Source of the DNA: a virus
Strand: one strand, 5' to 3'
DNA length: 24,198 bases
IMG/VR virus record: IMGVR_UViG_3300009447_000373
Span: 1 to 24,198 of that record
Both the position numbers and the translations under genes were made by a program. A model generated the notes under the pieces. That model worked only from the letters and a program-made list of their open reading frames with translations, made no database searches and had not been told where the DNA came from. Below, piece by piece: positions 5,503-13,042 of the stretch (position 1 is the first letter of the stretch; each line of letters opens with the position of its first letter).

Positions 5503-5964
5503 TCATTTCGCTTTGTAAAAAATGTGAGTGCCAATTTCGGCAGTCTTAATCATAAATTCTTCCTTAGCCCAGAAAGGATTTACATAGTCGGCATGGTAGT
5601 GATCTGCTCCACCAGTATTATCATTAGATTTATTAGACATAACTTCTATAGCAATAGCATATGCTAGTTTATATGCTTTTTTATCATCTGGAGTAGTATC
5701 ATCAAGTGTCCATGTCCAGCTGAATTGTTTATTAGCATATACAACATCACATATATTATCTGCATGTTTTGAACTAGCAACTCTATTCATTGTTACGTGA
5801 GCAACAGCATACTGTCCATCAATAGTTTGATTTCTTGCTTCATGATAAACATTTAAAGCAAGACACTCTTTAGCTTCTGCTCTTTCACCATTAAATATGC
5901 TAATACAAGAACCTAGACCAAGTAACATTGCTAATGTAAATGCGCCGGATAAGATATTTTTCAT
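5503..5964 (-). CDS. Exported SleB-type cell-wall hydrolase (probable endolysin)
   Basis: 153 residues from ATG 5964 (a GTG lies 6 bases further upstream). The N-terminus is a signal sequence (ILSGAFTLAMLLGLGSCISI); LGSC at 17-20 is lipobox-like, while cleavage after ERAEA is an alternative. The rest is a Hydrolase_2/SleB domain: ECLALNVYHEARNQ with the presumed catalytic Glu42, GQYAVAHVTMNRV, KQFSWT and ADHYHADYVNPFWA. The family cleaves peptidoglycan as a lytic transglycosylase or amidase. A signal sequence on a phage hydrolase implies export by the host Sec system rather than release through a large holin. It has its own promoter (5998-6026) and is followed at once by the dNMP kinase-like gene. 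Confidence 0.88.
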   Translation of the reverse strand: MKNILSGAFTLAMLLGLGSCISIFNGERAEAKECLALNVYHEARNQTIDGQYAVAHVTMNRVASSKHADNICDVVYANKQFSWTWTLDDTTPDDKKAYKLAYAIAIEVMSNKSNDNTGGADHYHADYVNPFWAKEEFMIKTAEIGTHIFYKAK

Positions 5965-5997
5965 ATTCACTACTCGTTTATTATGTCTGTTGATATT

Positions 5998-6026
5998 ATA
6001 TTAGCACATATAATATCAGATGTAAA
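5998..6026 (-). promoter_or_regulatory. Sigma70-type promoter upstream of the cell-wall hydrolase
   Basis: TTTACA (6026-6021), 17 bp spacer ending in TGTGC, then TAATAT (6003-5998). The -35 and spacer match the other promoters in the window, and the -10 is a variant. Confidence 0.6.
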
Positions 6027-6044
6027 GCATTATTTTAACTTTTT

Positions 6045-6248
6045 TTAAAGTTTTTTTATACCTAAAGACCAGTTTTCAGCTGCATCTTCAACATATCTAA
6101 TAGAGTTATTAGGAAAATCTTCAGTATCAAATAGTTCATCATTATTATCAAAGTATTTTATATAAGCTCTTTCATTCTTATAATCAAAATGAACTTCAGC
6201 TTTACCCTTATTGTCTTTAGAATAATATGTATTTAATTTACAGCCCAT
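6045..6248 (-). CDS. Small hypothetical protein
   Basis: 67 residues, not recognised. It is polar and acidic with many aromatic residues (HFDYKNERAYIKYFDNND) and a C-terminal segment RYVEDAAENWSLGIKKL, a short helix that looks like those ending other small T4-like phage proteins. No signal peptide or membrane segment. The ATG overlaps the thyX stop by 11 bases in another frame, so it is probably co-translated with thyX. The gene ends in an A/T-rich stretch and is followed by the hydrolase promoter. Confidence 0.65.
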   Translation of the reverse strand: MGCKLNTYYSKDNKGKAEVHFDYKNERAYIKYFDNNDELFDTEDFPNNSIRYVEDAAENWSLGIKKL

Positions 6249-6915
6249 CTGCTATAAACTCCTTTGTCATTGGAAATATGGTTGAAATATTTAGAGCAAT
6301 CTCACGTGCTAATTCTATATGTTCAAGTTGTGTTCCATTACCAGTTCTTAATTCAATGTAGTGTATCCATGATCTTAAGGTTGCATTAGCAAACAAACGT
6401 GATACTGTATTACCTTCTGGCAATACCGAACGTGCTTGTTCTTTAGCAATACCATTTTGAATTGCCCAGTTATAAGCTAACTTTGCTTCATGAATAATTT
6501 GGTGTTGTTTCATTCTCCATGCTCTTGCCAGTTCTCTATCTGTACTTGGAATAGAATTCTGTCTATTCTTAGTATCTTGCATACGTGCTTCACGAACAAC
6601 AAATGCTTCATCTTGATCTTGAGGATCTGCATACCTTTGACTGAATTCTTGAAAAGACATTGAGCGGTGCCGTAATAACTGCCTAGCAATATCACGTGTA
6701 GTTTCTATACCTAAGGTACAAGATACCATTTCCAATGGAGACCAATGTTTATGTTTGATAAGGTATCTAATAAGTTTCTCGGCAGTTTTAGTGTTCATCT
6801 CATTAGCAGGATTAGATACACGTGCACAATAACTAATAATATCTTGTGCATCTTTTAATCCACCTGCTAACAATTCACCTGATGGTTGAGGTGTTACTAC
6901 AGTCCATACTCTCAT
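6238..6915 (-). CDS. thyX: Flavin-dependent thymidylate synthase
   Basis: 225 residues. The ThyX signature is present as RHRSMSFQEFSQRY (82-95), with Gln in place of the more usual Asn before the Glu. ARVSNP (31-36) and NTKTAEKLIRYLIKHKHWSPLEM (41-63) match the N-terminal substrate and FAD region, and NATLRSWIHYIELR the C-terminal region with catalytic Ser/Arg. ThyX methylates dUMP to dTMP using methylene-tetrahydrofolate, NADPH and FAD. It sits four bases after gp41 and supplies thymidylate for an AT-rich phage genome. Many marine T4-like phages carry thyX rather than the T4 td gene. Confidence 0.96.
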   Translation of the reverse strand: MRVWTVVTPQPSGELLAGGLKDAQDIISYCARVSNPANEMNTKTAEKLIRYLIKHKHWSPLEMVSCTLGIETTRDIARQLLRHRSMSFQEFSQRYADPQDQDEAFVVREARMQDTKNRQNSIPSTDRELARAWRMKQHQIIHEAKLAYNWAIQNGIAKEQARSVLPEGNTVSRLFANATLRSWIHYIELRTGNGTQLEHIELAREIALNISTIFPMTKEFIADGL

Positions 6916-6919
6916 TGCA

Positions 6920-8287
6920 TTACTCCATTTTAAAATTATTGAATTTTTCTTGTGCTACTGTCTTATCAAATACTGGTCCATCTTGAACCATACCACCTGT
7001 AGGGTCACCTTCAGCATCCATCAATCGCATTCTTGATCTATCAATACCAATAACAAATCTCTTATTAGTGCTTACATCATTATAACGGTTCTTTAACTGT
7101 TTAACCATAACTTGACCTACAGCATCTAGTTCTTCTGTTGCTATAAGTGCAAACATTAAGTCAGCGGTAGCGGGTAGTCCAAAAGACTCGGACGTATCTT
7201 CAAGCCCAACATCCGAGTTACCAAAACCAGAACGTGTCGTTTGCGTTGCAGTGAAGACCGGTAAGTCGAACTCAACAGCAAGGCCACGTAGCTCCTCGGC
7301 AATAGCTTTAATATATGTATAAGAATTGATTGATCCTCCCATTGCTTTCATTCTGGATGATGAACAAATGTTAAGATAGTCAATAAAGATAATATCTGGA
7401 TTAAACTTTTTCTTTAACTTCAATTCATTTAATAATGCTCTGAAGTGTCCAGAGTGAGCTGAACCAGTTGGATATTCTTTAACAATAAGTTTACCATTTG
7501 TTTGTTTAGAAATGCGTGCAATCTTTTCTGAATACATTGATTTAGATAAAGTGTCTAATTGATCAATAGGTATATTTAAGATATTAGCATCTATACGTTC
7601 TGCTATTCTTTCTTCCGACATCTCCATAGTTATATAGAGTACATTCTTACCTTGAGTCATTGCAGCACCGGCTACGTGACACATTGCAAGAGATTTACCA
7701 ACACCAGTACCAGCAAGAATAACATTAAGTGATTTATTAGGGATACCACCCTTAGTGATAGTATTAAGCATATCAATATCAAATGGCATCTTTTCTTCAT
7801 CAGCATGATAGAAATCAAACCGTTTAGAGAAATCTTCAATATAATCGTGACCAATGTTAGTATCAAAACTTACACTTAATGCATCTGATAACAAATCTGG
7901 TAATGCATTCTTGGTTAGAGTTTGATGTTTGCCATCAATAATAGTAATTGATTCCATAATAGCATTATGTACTGCTCTATCTTGACACCACTTCTCTGTT
8001 TTATCTACTAACCATTCTTGGTCAATCTCTTCAACTTTAAATATTTCTGGTAGTATTTCTACTGCGTGATGGTAGTGCTCATCCGAGAAACCAGTTGCTT
8101 CATCTAATTCAATCTTAAAGGATTCAAGTGATGGCAGTCTGTTGTACTTTGCAACAAACTTACCAACTTCCTTGAATAGATTTTTATAAACACCCTCAAA
8201 ATATTCGGGCTTAACAAATGGCAATACTTTGCGCATATAGTTATCATCAACTAAAATGTTTCTTAATATTACCTGTTCAATGTTCAT
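6920..8287 (-). CDS. 41: Replicative DNA helicase (T4 gp41-like, DnaB family)
   Basis: 455 residues, near T4 gp41 (475). The N-terminal ~150 residues are the helical primase-interacting domain. The RecA-like motor follows with Walker A AGTGVGKS (192-199), a Walker B-type stretch IIFIDYLNICSS, then ATQTTRSGFGNS and a C-terminal motif KNRYNDVSTNKRFVIGIDRSRMRL. It unwinds DNA 5' to 3' on the lagging strand as a hexamer ring. AAGGGAAT precedes ATG 8287. The gene overlaps the small protein upstream by four bases (ATGA) and follows uvsX in the same run. Confidence 0.95.
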   Translation of the reverse strand: MNIEQVILRNILVDDNYMRKVLPFVKPEYFEGVYKNLFKEVGKFVAKYNRLPSLESFKIELDEATGFSDEHYHHAVEILPEIFKVEEIDQEWLVDKTEKWCQDRAVHNAIMESITIIDGKHQTLTKNALPDLLSDALSVSFDTNIGHDYIEDFSKRFDFYHADEEKMPFDIDMLNTITKGGIPNKSLNVILAGTGVGKSLAMCHVAGAAMTQGKNVLYITMEMSEERIAERIDANILNIPIDQLDTLSKSMYSEKIARISKQTNGKLIVKEYPTGSAHSGHFRALLNELKLKKKFNPDIIFIDYLNICSSSRMKAMGGSINSYTYIKAIAEELRGLAVEFDLPVFTATQTTRSGFGNSDVGLEDTSESFGLPATADLMFALIATEELDAVGQVMVKQLKNRYNDVSTNKRFVIGIDRSRMRLMDAEGDPTGGMVQDGPVFDKTVAQEKFNNFKME

Positions 8288-8604
8288 TCTGATTCCCTTG
8301 TAACAACAGTTTCTTCTTCAATAGACCTAACTAGTATGTCTGATAATACATCACCTACAGCTAATTGTAAATCAATATCTTTTGCACTTAGATCAGCATC
8401 TGGTGTTTCTATAATATCAAAGTCAAAAGACATAACTGGTTCTTCACCTTCACCACTAACTCTTAGTTGACCGAAACCAAACACAGTTTCTACATATGGA
8501 CCAGTTTTAAATCTAATAGCCCAGGCGTCATTATCGCCTGGGACCAATTCATAATCTACACCATCCTCGGGTACTTCACGACCTAATTGTTTATCAAATC
8601 TCAT
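8284..8604 (-). CDS. Hypothetical acidic protein between uvsX and gp41
   Basis: 106 residues, not assigned to a family. Strongly acidic; a beta-rich N-terminal half (GVDYELVPGDNDAWAIRFKTGPYVETVFGFGQLRVSG) is followed by an acidic helix (LQLAVGDVLSDILVRSIEEE). Its ATG overlaps the uvsX stop (TAATG) and its stop overlaps the gp41 start, so it is tightly coupled between recombinase and helicase. A role in recombination-dependent replication is guilt by location only. Confidence 0.7.
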   Translation of the reverse strand: MRFDKQLGREVPEDGVDYELVPGDNDAWAIRFKTGPYVETVFGFGQLRVSGEGEEPVMSFDFDIIETPDADLSAKDIDLQLAVGDVLSDILVRSIEEETVVTRESE

Positions 8605-9653
8605 TAAACTTCCTCAATTAATGAATCAAGATCAATCTCAGATTTATATCCAATGGTGAATTGACGTTTTATAAATTCTTTAAATTCTGTCTCAACCATA
8701 ATGCGATCCCAGAAATCAGACTTGAGTGTATCTGCCATACGTGATTTCTTTGTAAGGACTTCACCTGTAGAAGGATCAATACCTTCATACCAACCATTAC
8801 TTGGCTTCCTAGCAAATCCACCAGCAAGAGCAACTTCTAATAAACCAGAATACTGTTCTACGCCACCTTCCCATGATACTGAGATAGGAATTTTAGATTT
8901 CTCTTTAACAGACCGAGACTTTTCAATATTAACAACAAAGTCGTAACCAGTTACTTCAGTACCAGTTTTGTTCTGTCTTCGACCAATAATCCAAATATCA
9001 TTAGCTGAGTAGTATATACCTGAACCACCAGAAACAATAGCTTTAGGGAACAGACCCATTTCTTGATACGTGTGGTTAATAGCCAACATAGAAATATCTT
9101 TCATAGCCAGATAAGGAGTACACATACGGAACAAGCTTTTTAATTGTTTAGCACGAGACATATCTGCAACAGACTTCTCATTCTGAGCATCTTCCATTTC
9201 TTTCTTAGAGGCAAGGTTACCGATTGAATCTATAACAACAATAACATTATCTTTCTTATCTAAACCTTCTAATTGGTTTATAAGATCAAACTTTAATTCT
9301 TCTACATTGGTAATAGGTGTATGTAGAACACGTGAAGCATCAATACCAAATTGTTGAAAGTATGCTTGTGGTGAGCCAAACTCTGAATCGTAAAAGAGCA
9401 TTACTGCATCTTTATGTTTGTCAAGATATGCACTAGCCATTAGTAATGCAAATGATGTCTTAAAGTGTTTAGAAGGACCAGCTAGTACAGTTAGACCAGG
9501 TGAAAGACCTCCGTCAACAGAACCAGATAGTGCAACATTAATCATTGGCACTGGTGTAGAAACCATTTCTTTATTATTAAAGAAACCAGACTCCGAAAGA
9601 ATTTCAGTATGTTTCAACTTTGTATTCTTCTTGAGTTTATCCATTATACTCAT
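8604..9653 (-). CDS. uvsX: RecA-like recombinase (UvsX)
   Basis: 349 residues. The nucleotide-binding loop is the phage-type variant GPSKHFKTS (59-67), where the usual Gly before Lys is Phe, just as in T4 UvsX (GPSKSFKS). Other RecA features: AVMLFYDSEFGSP (after the first strand), VIVVIDSIGNLASKKEM (Walker B and loop 1), MLAINHTYQE and VSGGSGIYYSANDIWIIGRRQNK (loop 2 region). It forms filaments on ssDNA and carries out strand exchange for recombination-primed replication and repair. It overlaps the cytidylyltransferase gene by four bases (ATGA) and the next small gene by one. Confidence 0.96.
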   Translation of the reverse strand: MSIMDKLKKNTKLKHTEILSESGFFNNKEMVSTPVPMINVALSGSVDGGLSPGLTVLAGPSKHFKTSFALLMASAYLDKHKDAVMLFYDSEFGSPQAYFQQFGIDASRVLHTPITNVEELKFDLINQLEGLDKKDNVIVVIDSIGNLASKKEMEDAQNEKSVADMSRAKQLKSLFRMCTPYLAMKDISMLAINHTYQEMGLFPKAIVSGGSGIYYSANDIWIIGRRQNKTGTEVTGYDFVVNIEKSRSVKEKSKIPISVSWEGGVEQYSGLLEVALAGGFARKPSNGWYEGIDPSTGEVLTKKSRMADTLKSDFWDRIMVETEFKEFIKRQFTIGYKSEIDLDSLIEEV

Positions 9654-10087
9654 TTAGTTTTCCTTTTAATTGTGCAGACACGTTCTCTTAAATCACTTGT
9701 AGAAAATCGGTGTGTCCGACTGTTATAATATGTTTCAATGCCCAATTGACGACATTCATCTTTACCCGTAAAGTCTCTGTTCTTATATTCATCACCAAGT
9801 ATCCGAACATCAATTGGATACATGTTCATTATATCAAGTAAATCTTTTTCTGTACGGTAGATTAAAACTTCATCAACATAAGTAATTGCAGCAAGCTGTG
9901 CTTGTCTTTCTACTATAGTTTGAATTGGAGCATTCTTTTCTACTCTATCTATAGTTGGATCTATTTGTAAACAACAGATCAAATGATCACACTGTGACTT
10001 AGCTTCACGTAACATCATTACGTGACCAGCGTGAAGTAAATCAAATGTTGATGCGGTCATTCCTATCCGCATTGGCTTAGTTGACAT
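9650..10087 (-). CDS. Cytidylyltransferase-like nucleotidyltransferase (TagD type)
   Basis: 145 residues. GMTASTFDLLHAGHVMMLREAK contains the HxGH nucleotide-binding motif (19-22), and RFSTSDLRERV near the C-terminus matches the second signature (the R-x-x-x-ISTS-type motif). Length and order fit glycerol-3-phosphate cytidylyltransferase or the nucleotidyltransferase domain of HldE. These enzymes activate a phosphorylated polyol or sugar as a CDP or ADP derivative. It overlaps the epimerase end by 11 bases and the uvsX start by four, so it joins the sugar-nucleotide genes to the replication genes in one transcript. The substrate cannot be read from sequence. Confidence 0.85.
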   Translation of the reverse strand: MSTKPMRIGMTASTFDLLHAGHVMMLREAKSQCDHLICCLQIDPTIDRVEKNAPIQTIVERQAQLAAITYVDEVLIYRTEKDLLDIMNMYPIDVRILGDEYKNRDFTGKDECRQLGIETYYNSRTHRFSTSDLRERVCTIKRKTK

Positions 10088-11051
10088 TATAATAATCTTT
10101 GTACCAACTTACAAAGTTTTCGACACCAACAGACATAGGTGTTGTAGGTTTATATCCAAGTTTTCTAATCTTAGTAGTATCAGACCAAGTTGCATGTGTA
10201 TCTGCAGGGTGCATAGGGACTAACTCACGAATGGCTTCACGATCAAGGTTCTTTTCAATATTATCCACAAAGTCAACAAGCTTAACTTGTTCACCATAAC
10301 CAATATTAAATACTTCATTATAGCTTTCATCATGATTTGGATGTAAACCCTGTAGATTAGTATGTTCAAGAATAATTTTAATACCTTGTACAATATCATC
10401 AACATATGTAAAGTCACGGATCATATCACCATAGTTAAATAACTTGATTGGTTCACCAGCTACAATGTTTTTAGTAAAGTCAAATAGTGCCATATCAGGG
10501 CGACCCCATGGACCATAAACAGTAAAGAAACGAAGACCAACAGTCCGTGTAATTGAACTAGACATAAACTGTGCTTCATTAGTAAACTTAGTAAAGCCAT
10601 ATGGGTTTAATTGATAACCACATTTCTCGTCTTCTTTCCAAGGTAATTCATTACCAGCCATAGTACATGATGTAGAAGCATAAACAACTTGCTCAACACC
10701 AGCGGCATTACAAGCTGCGATTAGATTTTGAGTACCTGTTACATTATTATCAATGTATGTTTGTGGTTCTTCTAACGAGTGTCGTACACCAGCATATGCA
10801 GCAAGATGCATTACAATATCTGGTTTATGTTTATTCATAAATTCTGTGAGACCAGTCAAGTCTTTTAGATCGACATATGATACTTCAATACTACGTTCAC
10901 GCAAATTCTTTGCTCGAGCATTTTTTAGACTAACATCATAGTAGTGGTTAAAGTTATCAAAGCCAGACACTTGGTGTCCATCATCTTGTAGAGATTGTGC
11001 TAGGTGATAACCAATAAAACCAGCACAGCCTGTAATCATTACGTGAGTCAT
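10077..11051 (-). CDS. NAD-dependent sugar epimerase (UDP-glucuronate 4-epimerase-like)
   Basis: 324 residues, an extended short-chain dehydrogenase. The Rossmann motif is GCAGFIG (8-14). The catalytic set is YASTSC (124-129) and Y151-x3-K155 in NPYGFTKF, and RFFTVYGPWGRPDMALF is the substrate-binding stretch typical of the UDP-glucuronate 4-epimerase (CapI/WbpP-like) branch, as is FDNFNHYYDVSLK at 31-43. The reaction would be UDP-glucuronate to UDP-galacturonate. It directly follows the UDP-glucose dehydrogenase gene, which would make its substrate, but has its own strong promoter (11072-11100) and AAGGAG ribosome site. The 4-epimerase call rests on motif resemblance; UDP-glucose 4-epimerase is the main alternative. 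Confidence 0.88.
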   Translation of the reverse strand: MTHVMITGCAGFIGYHLAQSLQDDGHQVSGFDNFNHYYDVSLKNARAKNLRERSIEVSYVDLKDLTGLTEFMNKHKPDIVMHLAAYAGVRHSLEEPQTYIDNNVTGTQNLIAACNAAGVEQVVYASTSCTMAGNELPWKEDEKCGYQLNPYGFTKFTNEAQFMSSSITRTVGLRFFTVYGPWGRPDMALFDFTKNIVAGEPIKLFNYGDMIRDFTYVDDIVQGIKIILEHTNLQGLHPNHDESYNEVFNIGYGEQVKLVDFVDNIEKNLDREAIRELVPMHPADTHATWSDTTKIRKLGYKPTTPMSVGVENFVSWYKDYYNVN

Positions 11052-11071
11052 TTTTTTCTCCTTATAGGTTT

Positions 11072-11100
11072 ATTATAGCACATTATCTAAGATATGTAAA
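11072..11100 (-). promoter_or_regulatory. Sigma70-type promoter for the epimerase-uvsX-gp41 run
   Basis: TTTACA (11100-11095), 17 bp spacer ending in TGTGC (extended -10 TG), TATAAT (11077-11072). It overlaps the 3' end of the UDP-glucose dehydrogenase gene and lies about 20 bases before the epimerase ATG. Confidence 0.8.
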
Positions 11101-11911
11101 CAACTTTTTGTTCTTTTTCTCTATCATCTAACTCATATTGAGAACGTACATTATTGTTCTCTGCAATGACTAGCTTTAGAATAGAGAGATGATCTGTCCC
11201 AGCAAATGCTGATAGAGCATTTGTATCTTTGGGGAAACAAGCACCACCAAAACCACTGCGACCATCAGGACCAGGAACCTGAGTATGACTGTGACTAATC
11301 CTGGGATCAGTGCCAACAGCAGTAATAATATTATCGTAATCGGCTCCATGATTATCAATTAACTCCTTATATTGATTGAACCACATAACCTTTGTGGCTA
11401 GAAAACTATTGATACCATACTTTACAAAAGCGGCATCTTGTGCAGCCATCTTATATACAGGGGCTGGCTTACAACGGCTGAACTTATTATATAAATTTTC
11501 AAGTGTATCCACAGATTTAGCTTCACCACCAAATATATGCATAGGTGGGTTTACAAAATCTTCAAGAGCATTACGCTCAGTTAGAAATTCTGGATTGTAA
11601 ATAACTCGGCTATTCTTAGTGCTTAGTTCTTTTACAATACTAGGGATAACTGTTGACTTAATTACAATCAGACCAGTAGTTTTCTCAATAAGTTTATTAG
11701 TAACATCAACAACAATGGAGGCATCTATCTGACCATCAGCACCAAACGGTGTAGGAACACAGACAAACGAGACATCAACATCAGTCATATCGTCAACAGA
11801 ATTATTATAGAGAAATGGATCAATCAACTGGATCTTATTCTTTTTAGTATTAAAGCCATATTCGCATGCCTTACCGACATAACCATGACCAACGATAGCA
11901 ATCTTTTTCAT
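11087..11911 (-). CDS. Short UDP-glucose/GDP-mannose dehydrogenase family protein
   Basis: 274 residues from ATG 11911, chosen over a GTG at 11935 because AAAGG lies 8 bases upstream and the protein then starts MKKIAIVGHGYVG, the usual Rossmann start. NAD-binding GHGYVG is at 8-13; CVPTPFGADGQID (51-63), STVIPS, YNPEFLTERNALEDF, the catalytic-region Lys164 in FVKYGIN and the catalytic Cys225 in GFGGACFPKDTNAL are all present. The family oxidises UDP-glucose to UDP-glucuronate. The protein stops about 45 residues after Cys225, so the C-terminal UDP-binding domain of full-length enzymes (~390-440 residues) is missing. The following sequence is a promoter, so this is not a simple frameshift. Whether it is active alone is unclear. 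Confidence 0.87.
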   Translation of the reverse strand: MKKIAIVGHGYVGKACEYGFNTKKNKIQLIDPFLYNNSVDDMTDVDVSFVCVPTPFGADGQIDASIVVDVTNKLIEKTTGLIVIKSTVIPSIVKELSTKNSRVIYNPEFLTERNALEDFVNPPMHIFGGEAKSVDTLENLYNKFSRCKPAPVYKMAAQDAAFVKYGINSFLATKVMWFNQYKELIDNHGADYDNIITAVGTDPRISHSHTQVPGPDGRSGFGGACFPKDTNALSAFAGTDHLSILKLVIAENNNVRSQYELDDREKEQKVVYIS

Positions 11912-11949
11912 ATTTTTACCTTTCTTAGTACGCACTGTATATAGCGCAA

Positions 11950-12465
11950 TTAAACTTTCTGCGTACAGAACATAAGATCAATACCCTCAGCTTCTGCTTC
12001 TGCTGTTAAGTGAGTTTCTACCTGATGATTACGAGGTAGATCAATAGATACAGTGCCATTAGTTACTGGGCAAAAGTATTCTGAGTGTACACGTGGTACT
12101 GAGATACCATAAACATCAACACGAGTTTCATATGTAAAATCTTCTTTTAGATGAGTAATGATCTTACGATTAGTTGCTTCGCCTTTTGGATCGACACCAT
12201 ATGTACCGATACGTCCAGCCCAACCATTTGTTGATCCAGCTTTACCAATCTTGACTAAACTGTCGTTAACATACATACCATATACAATATCACCCATTGC
12301 TTTAAAGTCACGTGTTTCCATACCATCAGCTTTAGTGAAAACCAATTTCTCAAATGTACGAGAAGGTTTATCGTTGCTGATATTTGTGGTGTGATTAGCA
12401 ATTGTAAAGTAACCAAGATATGTACCGGCTTTTTTAATTTGAATTTCAATAGTAGGCTTAGGCAT
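11950..12465 (-). CDS. GIY-YIG-like protein
   Basis: 171 residues from ATG 12465 (GGAG 9 bases upstream). Residues 1-58 are unassigned. From about 59 there is a GIY-YIG-like pattern: IVYGMYV (60-66), LVKIGKAG (70-77), GWAGRIGTYG (81-90) with the expected Arg85, and QVETHL (148-153) with a candidate metal-binding Glu150. GIY-YIG domains are small nucleases found in homing endonucleases, repair enzymes and phage proteins of the T5orf172 type. Two Cys/His-containing stretches (HSEYFCP, MFCTQK) could be structural. It has its own promoter (12495-12523). No intron or split gene is seen nearby, so a homing function is not supported. The family call is from pattern only. Confidence 0.55.
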   Translation of the reverse strand: MPKPTIEIQIKKAGTYLGYFTIANHTTNISNDKPSRTFEKLVFTKADGMETRDFKAMGDIVYGMYVNDSLVKIGKAGSTNGWAGRIGTYGVDPKGEATNRKIITHLKEDFTYETRVDVYGISVPRVHSEYFCPVTNGTVSIDLPRNHQVETHLTAEAEAEGIDLMFCTQKV

Positions 12466-12494
12466 AATATAAATCTCCAAGTGTTATAAAGGGT

Positions 12495-12523
12495 ATTATA
12501 GCATAAAGAGAGGGCTTTGTAAA
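12495..12523 (-). promoter_or_regulatory. Sigma70-type promoter nested in a terminator hairpin
   Basis: TTTACA (12523-12518), 17 bp spacer ending in TATGC (extended -10), TATAAT (12500-12495). The -35 hexamer lies in the loop of the hairpin at 12507-12531. It drives the GIY-YIG-like gene. Confidence 0.8.
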
Positions 12524-12531
12524 CCCTCTCT
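12507..12531 (-). terminator. Hairpin after the 12539-12916 gene
   Basis: AGAGAGGG (12531-12524) pairs perfectly with CCCTCTCT (12514-12507), loop of 9 bases, 8 bases after the stop codon of the preceding gene. Only TTAT follows, so termination is probably weak or conditional. Confidence 0.6.
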
Positions 12532-12538
12532 GATTGAT

Positions 12539-12916
12539 TTATTTAAATTCTGATAATTTCATTGAGAAAGGAACTTTAGTTTCTAACCAAGCAATAGCTG
12601 CTTTAGGTGTATCAAATTCTTTTTCATCAGATGTGAAGCCATCTTGAACTTCAATCATATCATTGCCGTTGTTAAGAGCATTTTTCTTAACTCTTACAGC
12701 TTTAGTACCAAACTGCTGAGTAGCTTCTTTAACAGACAAACCAGTTTGCTTCCACTTAGGATCTTCATAAGAAGCAACCCAACCTATAGTTGCAACTTTT
12801 TCTAAGTAACAAGGTATAACTGAGTTAGTAGCTTTATAAAAGTTATCAAACTTAGTTGATGCAAATTCCATCATTGAGTTAAAAACATTTGTTTTGATTG
12901 TAGTAGTATTTGTCAT
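12539..12916 (-). CDS. Hypothetical protein
   Basis: 125 residues, not recognised. Polar, mixed alpha/beta, no signal peptide or TM segment. FTSDEKEFDTPKAAIAWLETKVPFSMKLSEF at the C-terminus includes an amphipathic helix. It is a single-gene unit: own promoter (12949-12977), AAGGA before ATG 12916, and a hairpin just after the stop. That isolation suggests a dose- or time-specific early product, such as a host-takeover protein, but nothing in the sequence shows a mechanism. Confidence 0.7.
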   Translation of the reverse strand: MTNTTTIKTNVFNSMMEFASTKFDNFYKATNSVIPCYLEKVATIGWVASYEDPKWKQTGLSVKEATQQFGTKAVRVKKNALNNGNDMIEVQDGFTSDEKEFDTPKAAIAWLETKVPFSMKLSEFK

Positions 12917-12948
12917 AATATAATTCCTTAGTTATTGTTTCTATAACT

Positions 12949-12977
12949 CTTATACTACAAACAAACACAGATGTAAA
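12949..12977 (-). promoter_or_regulatory. Sigma70-type promoter for the 12539-12916 gene
   Basis: TTTACA (12977-12972), 17 bp, TATAAG (12954-12949), about 33 bases before the ATG. Confidence 0.7.
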
Positions 12978-13023
12978 GTGTTTTCTTTACCTTTTTTAAC
13001 TTTTTTTGTATTTAATGCGATAT

Positions 13024-13041
13024 TGTAACATATTTGTTACA
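13024..13041. repeat. Short perfect inverted repeat
   Basis: TGTAACA (13024-13030) and TGTTACA (13035-13041) with a 4-base spacer, immediately after the stop of the small membrane protein gene. No T run follows on the minus strand, so it is a weak terminator candidate at best; it could be an mRNA 3'-end stabiliser. Confidence 0.4.
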
Positions 13042-13042
13042 C

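Noticed and set aside
6031-6056. A/T-only hairpin (AACTTT/AAAGTT) as a terminator after the 6045-6248 gene
   Set aside because: The stem is only A-T pairs apart from one G-C, overlaps the coding end, and has no convincing T run after it on the minus strand.
8604-9653. Degenerate Walker A in UvsX as a sign of inactivity
   Set aside because: T4 UvsX itself has the same GPSK-x-FK[ST] type loop, so this is normal for the family.
11087-11935. UDP-glucose dehydrogenase as a frameshifted full-length gene
   Set aside because: Sequence after the stop contains a promoter and the epimerase gene, not a C-terminal dehydrogenase domain in another frame.
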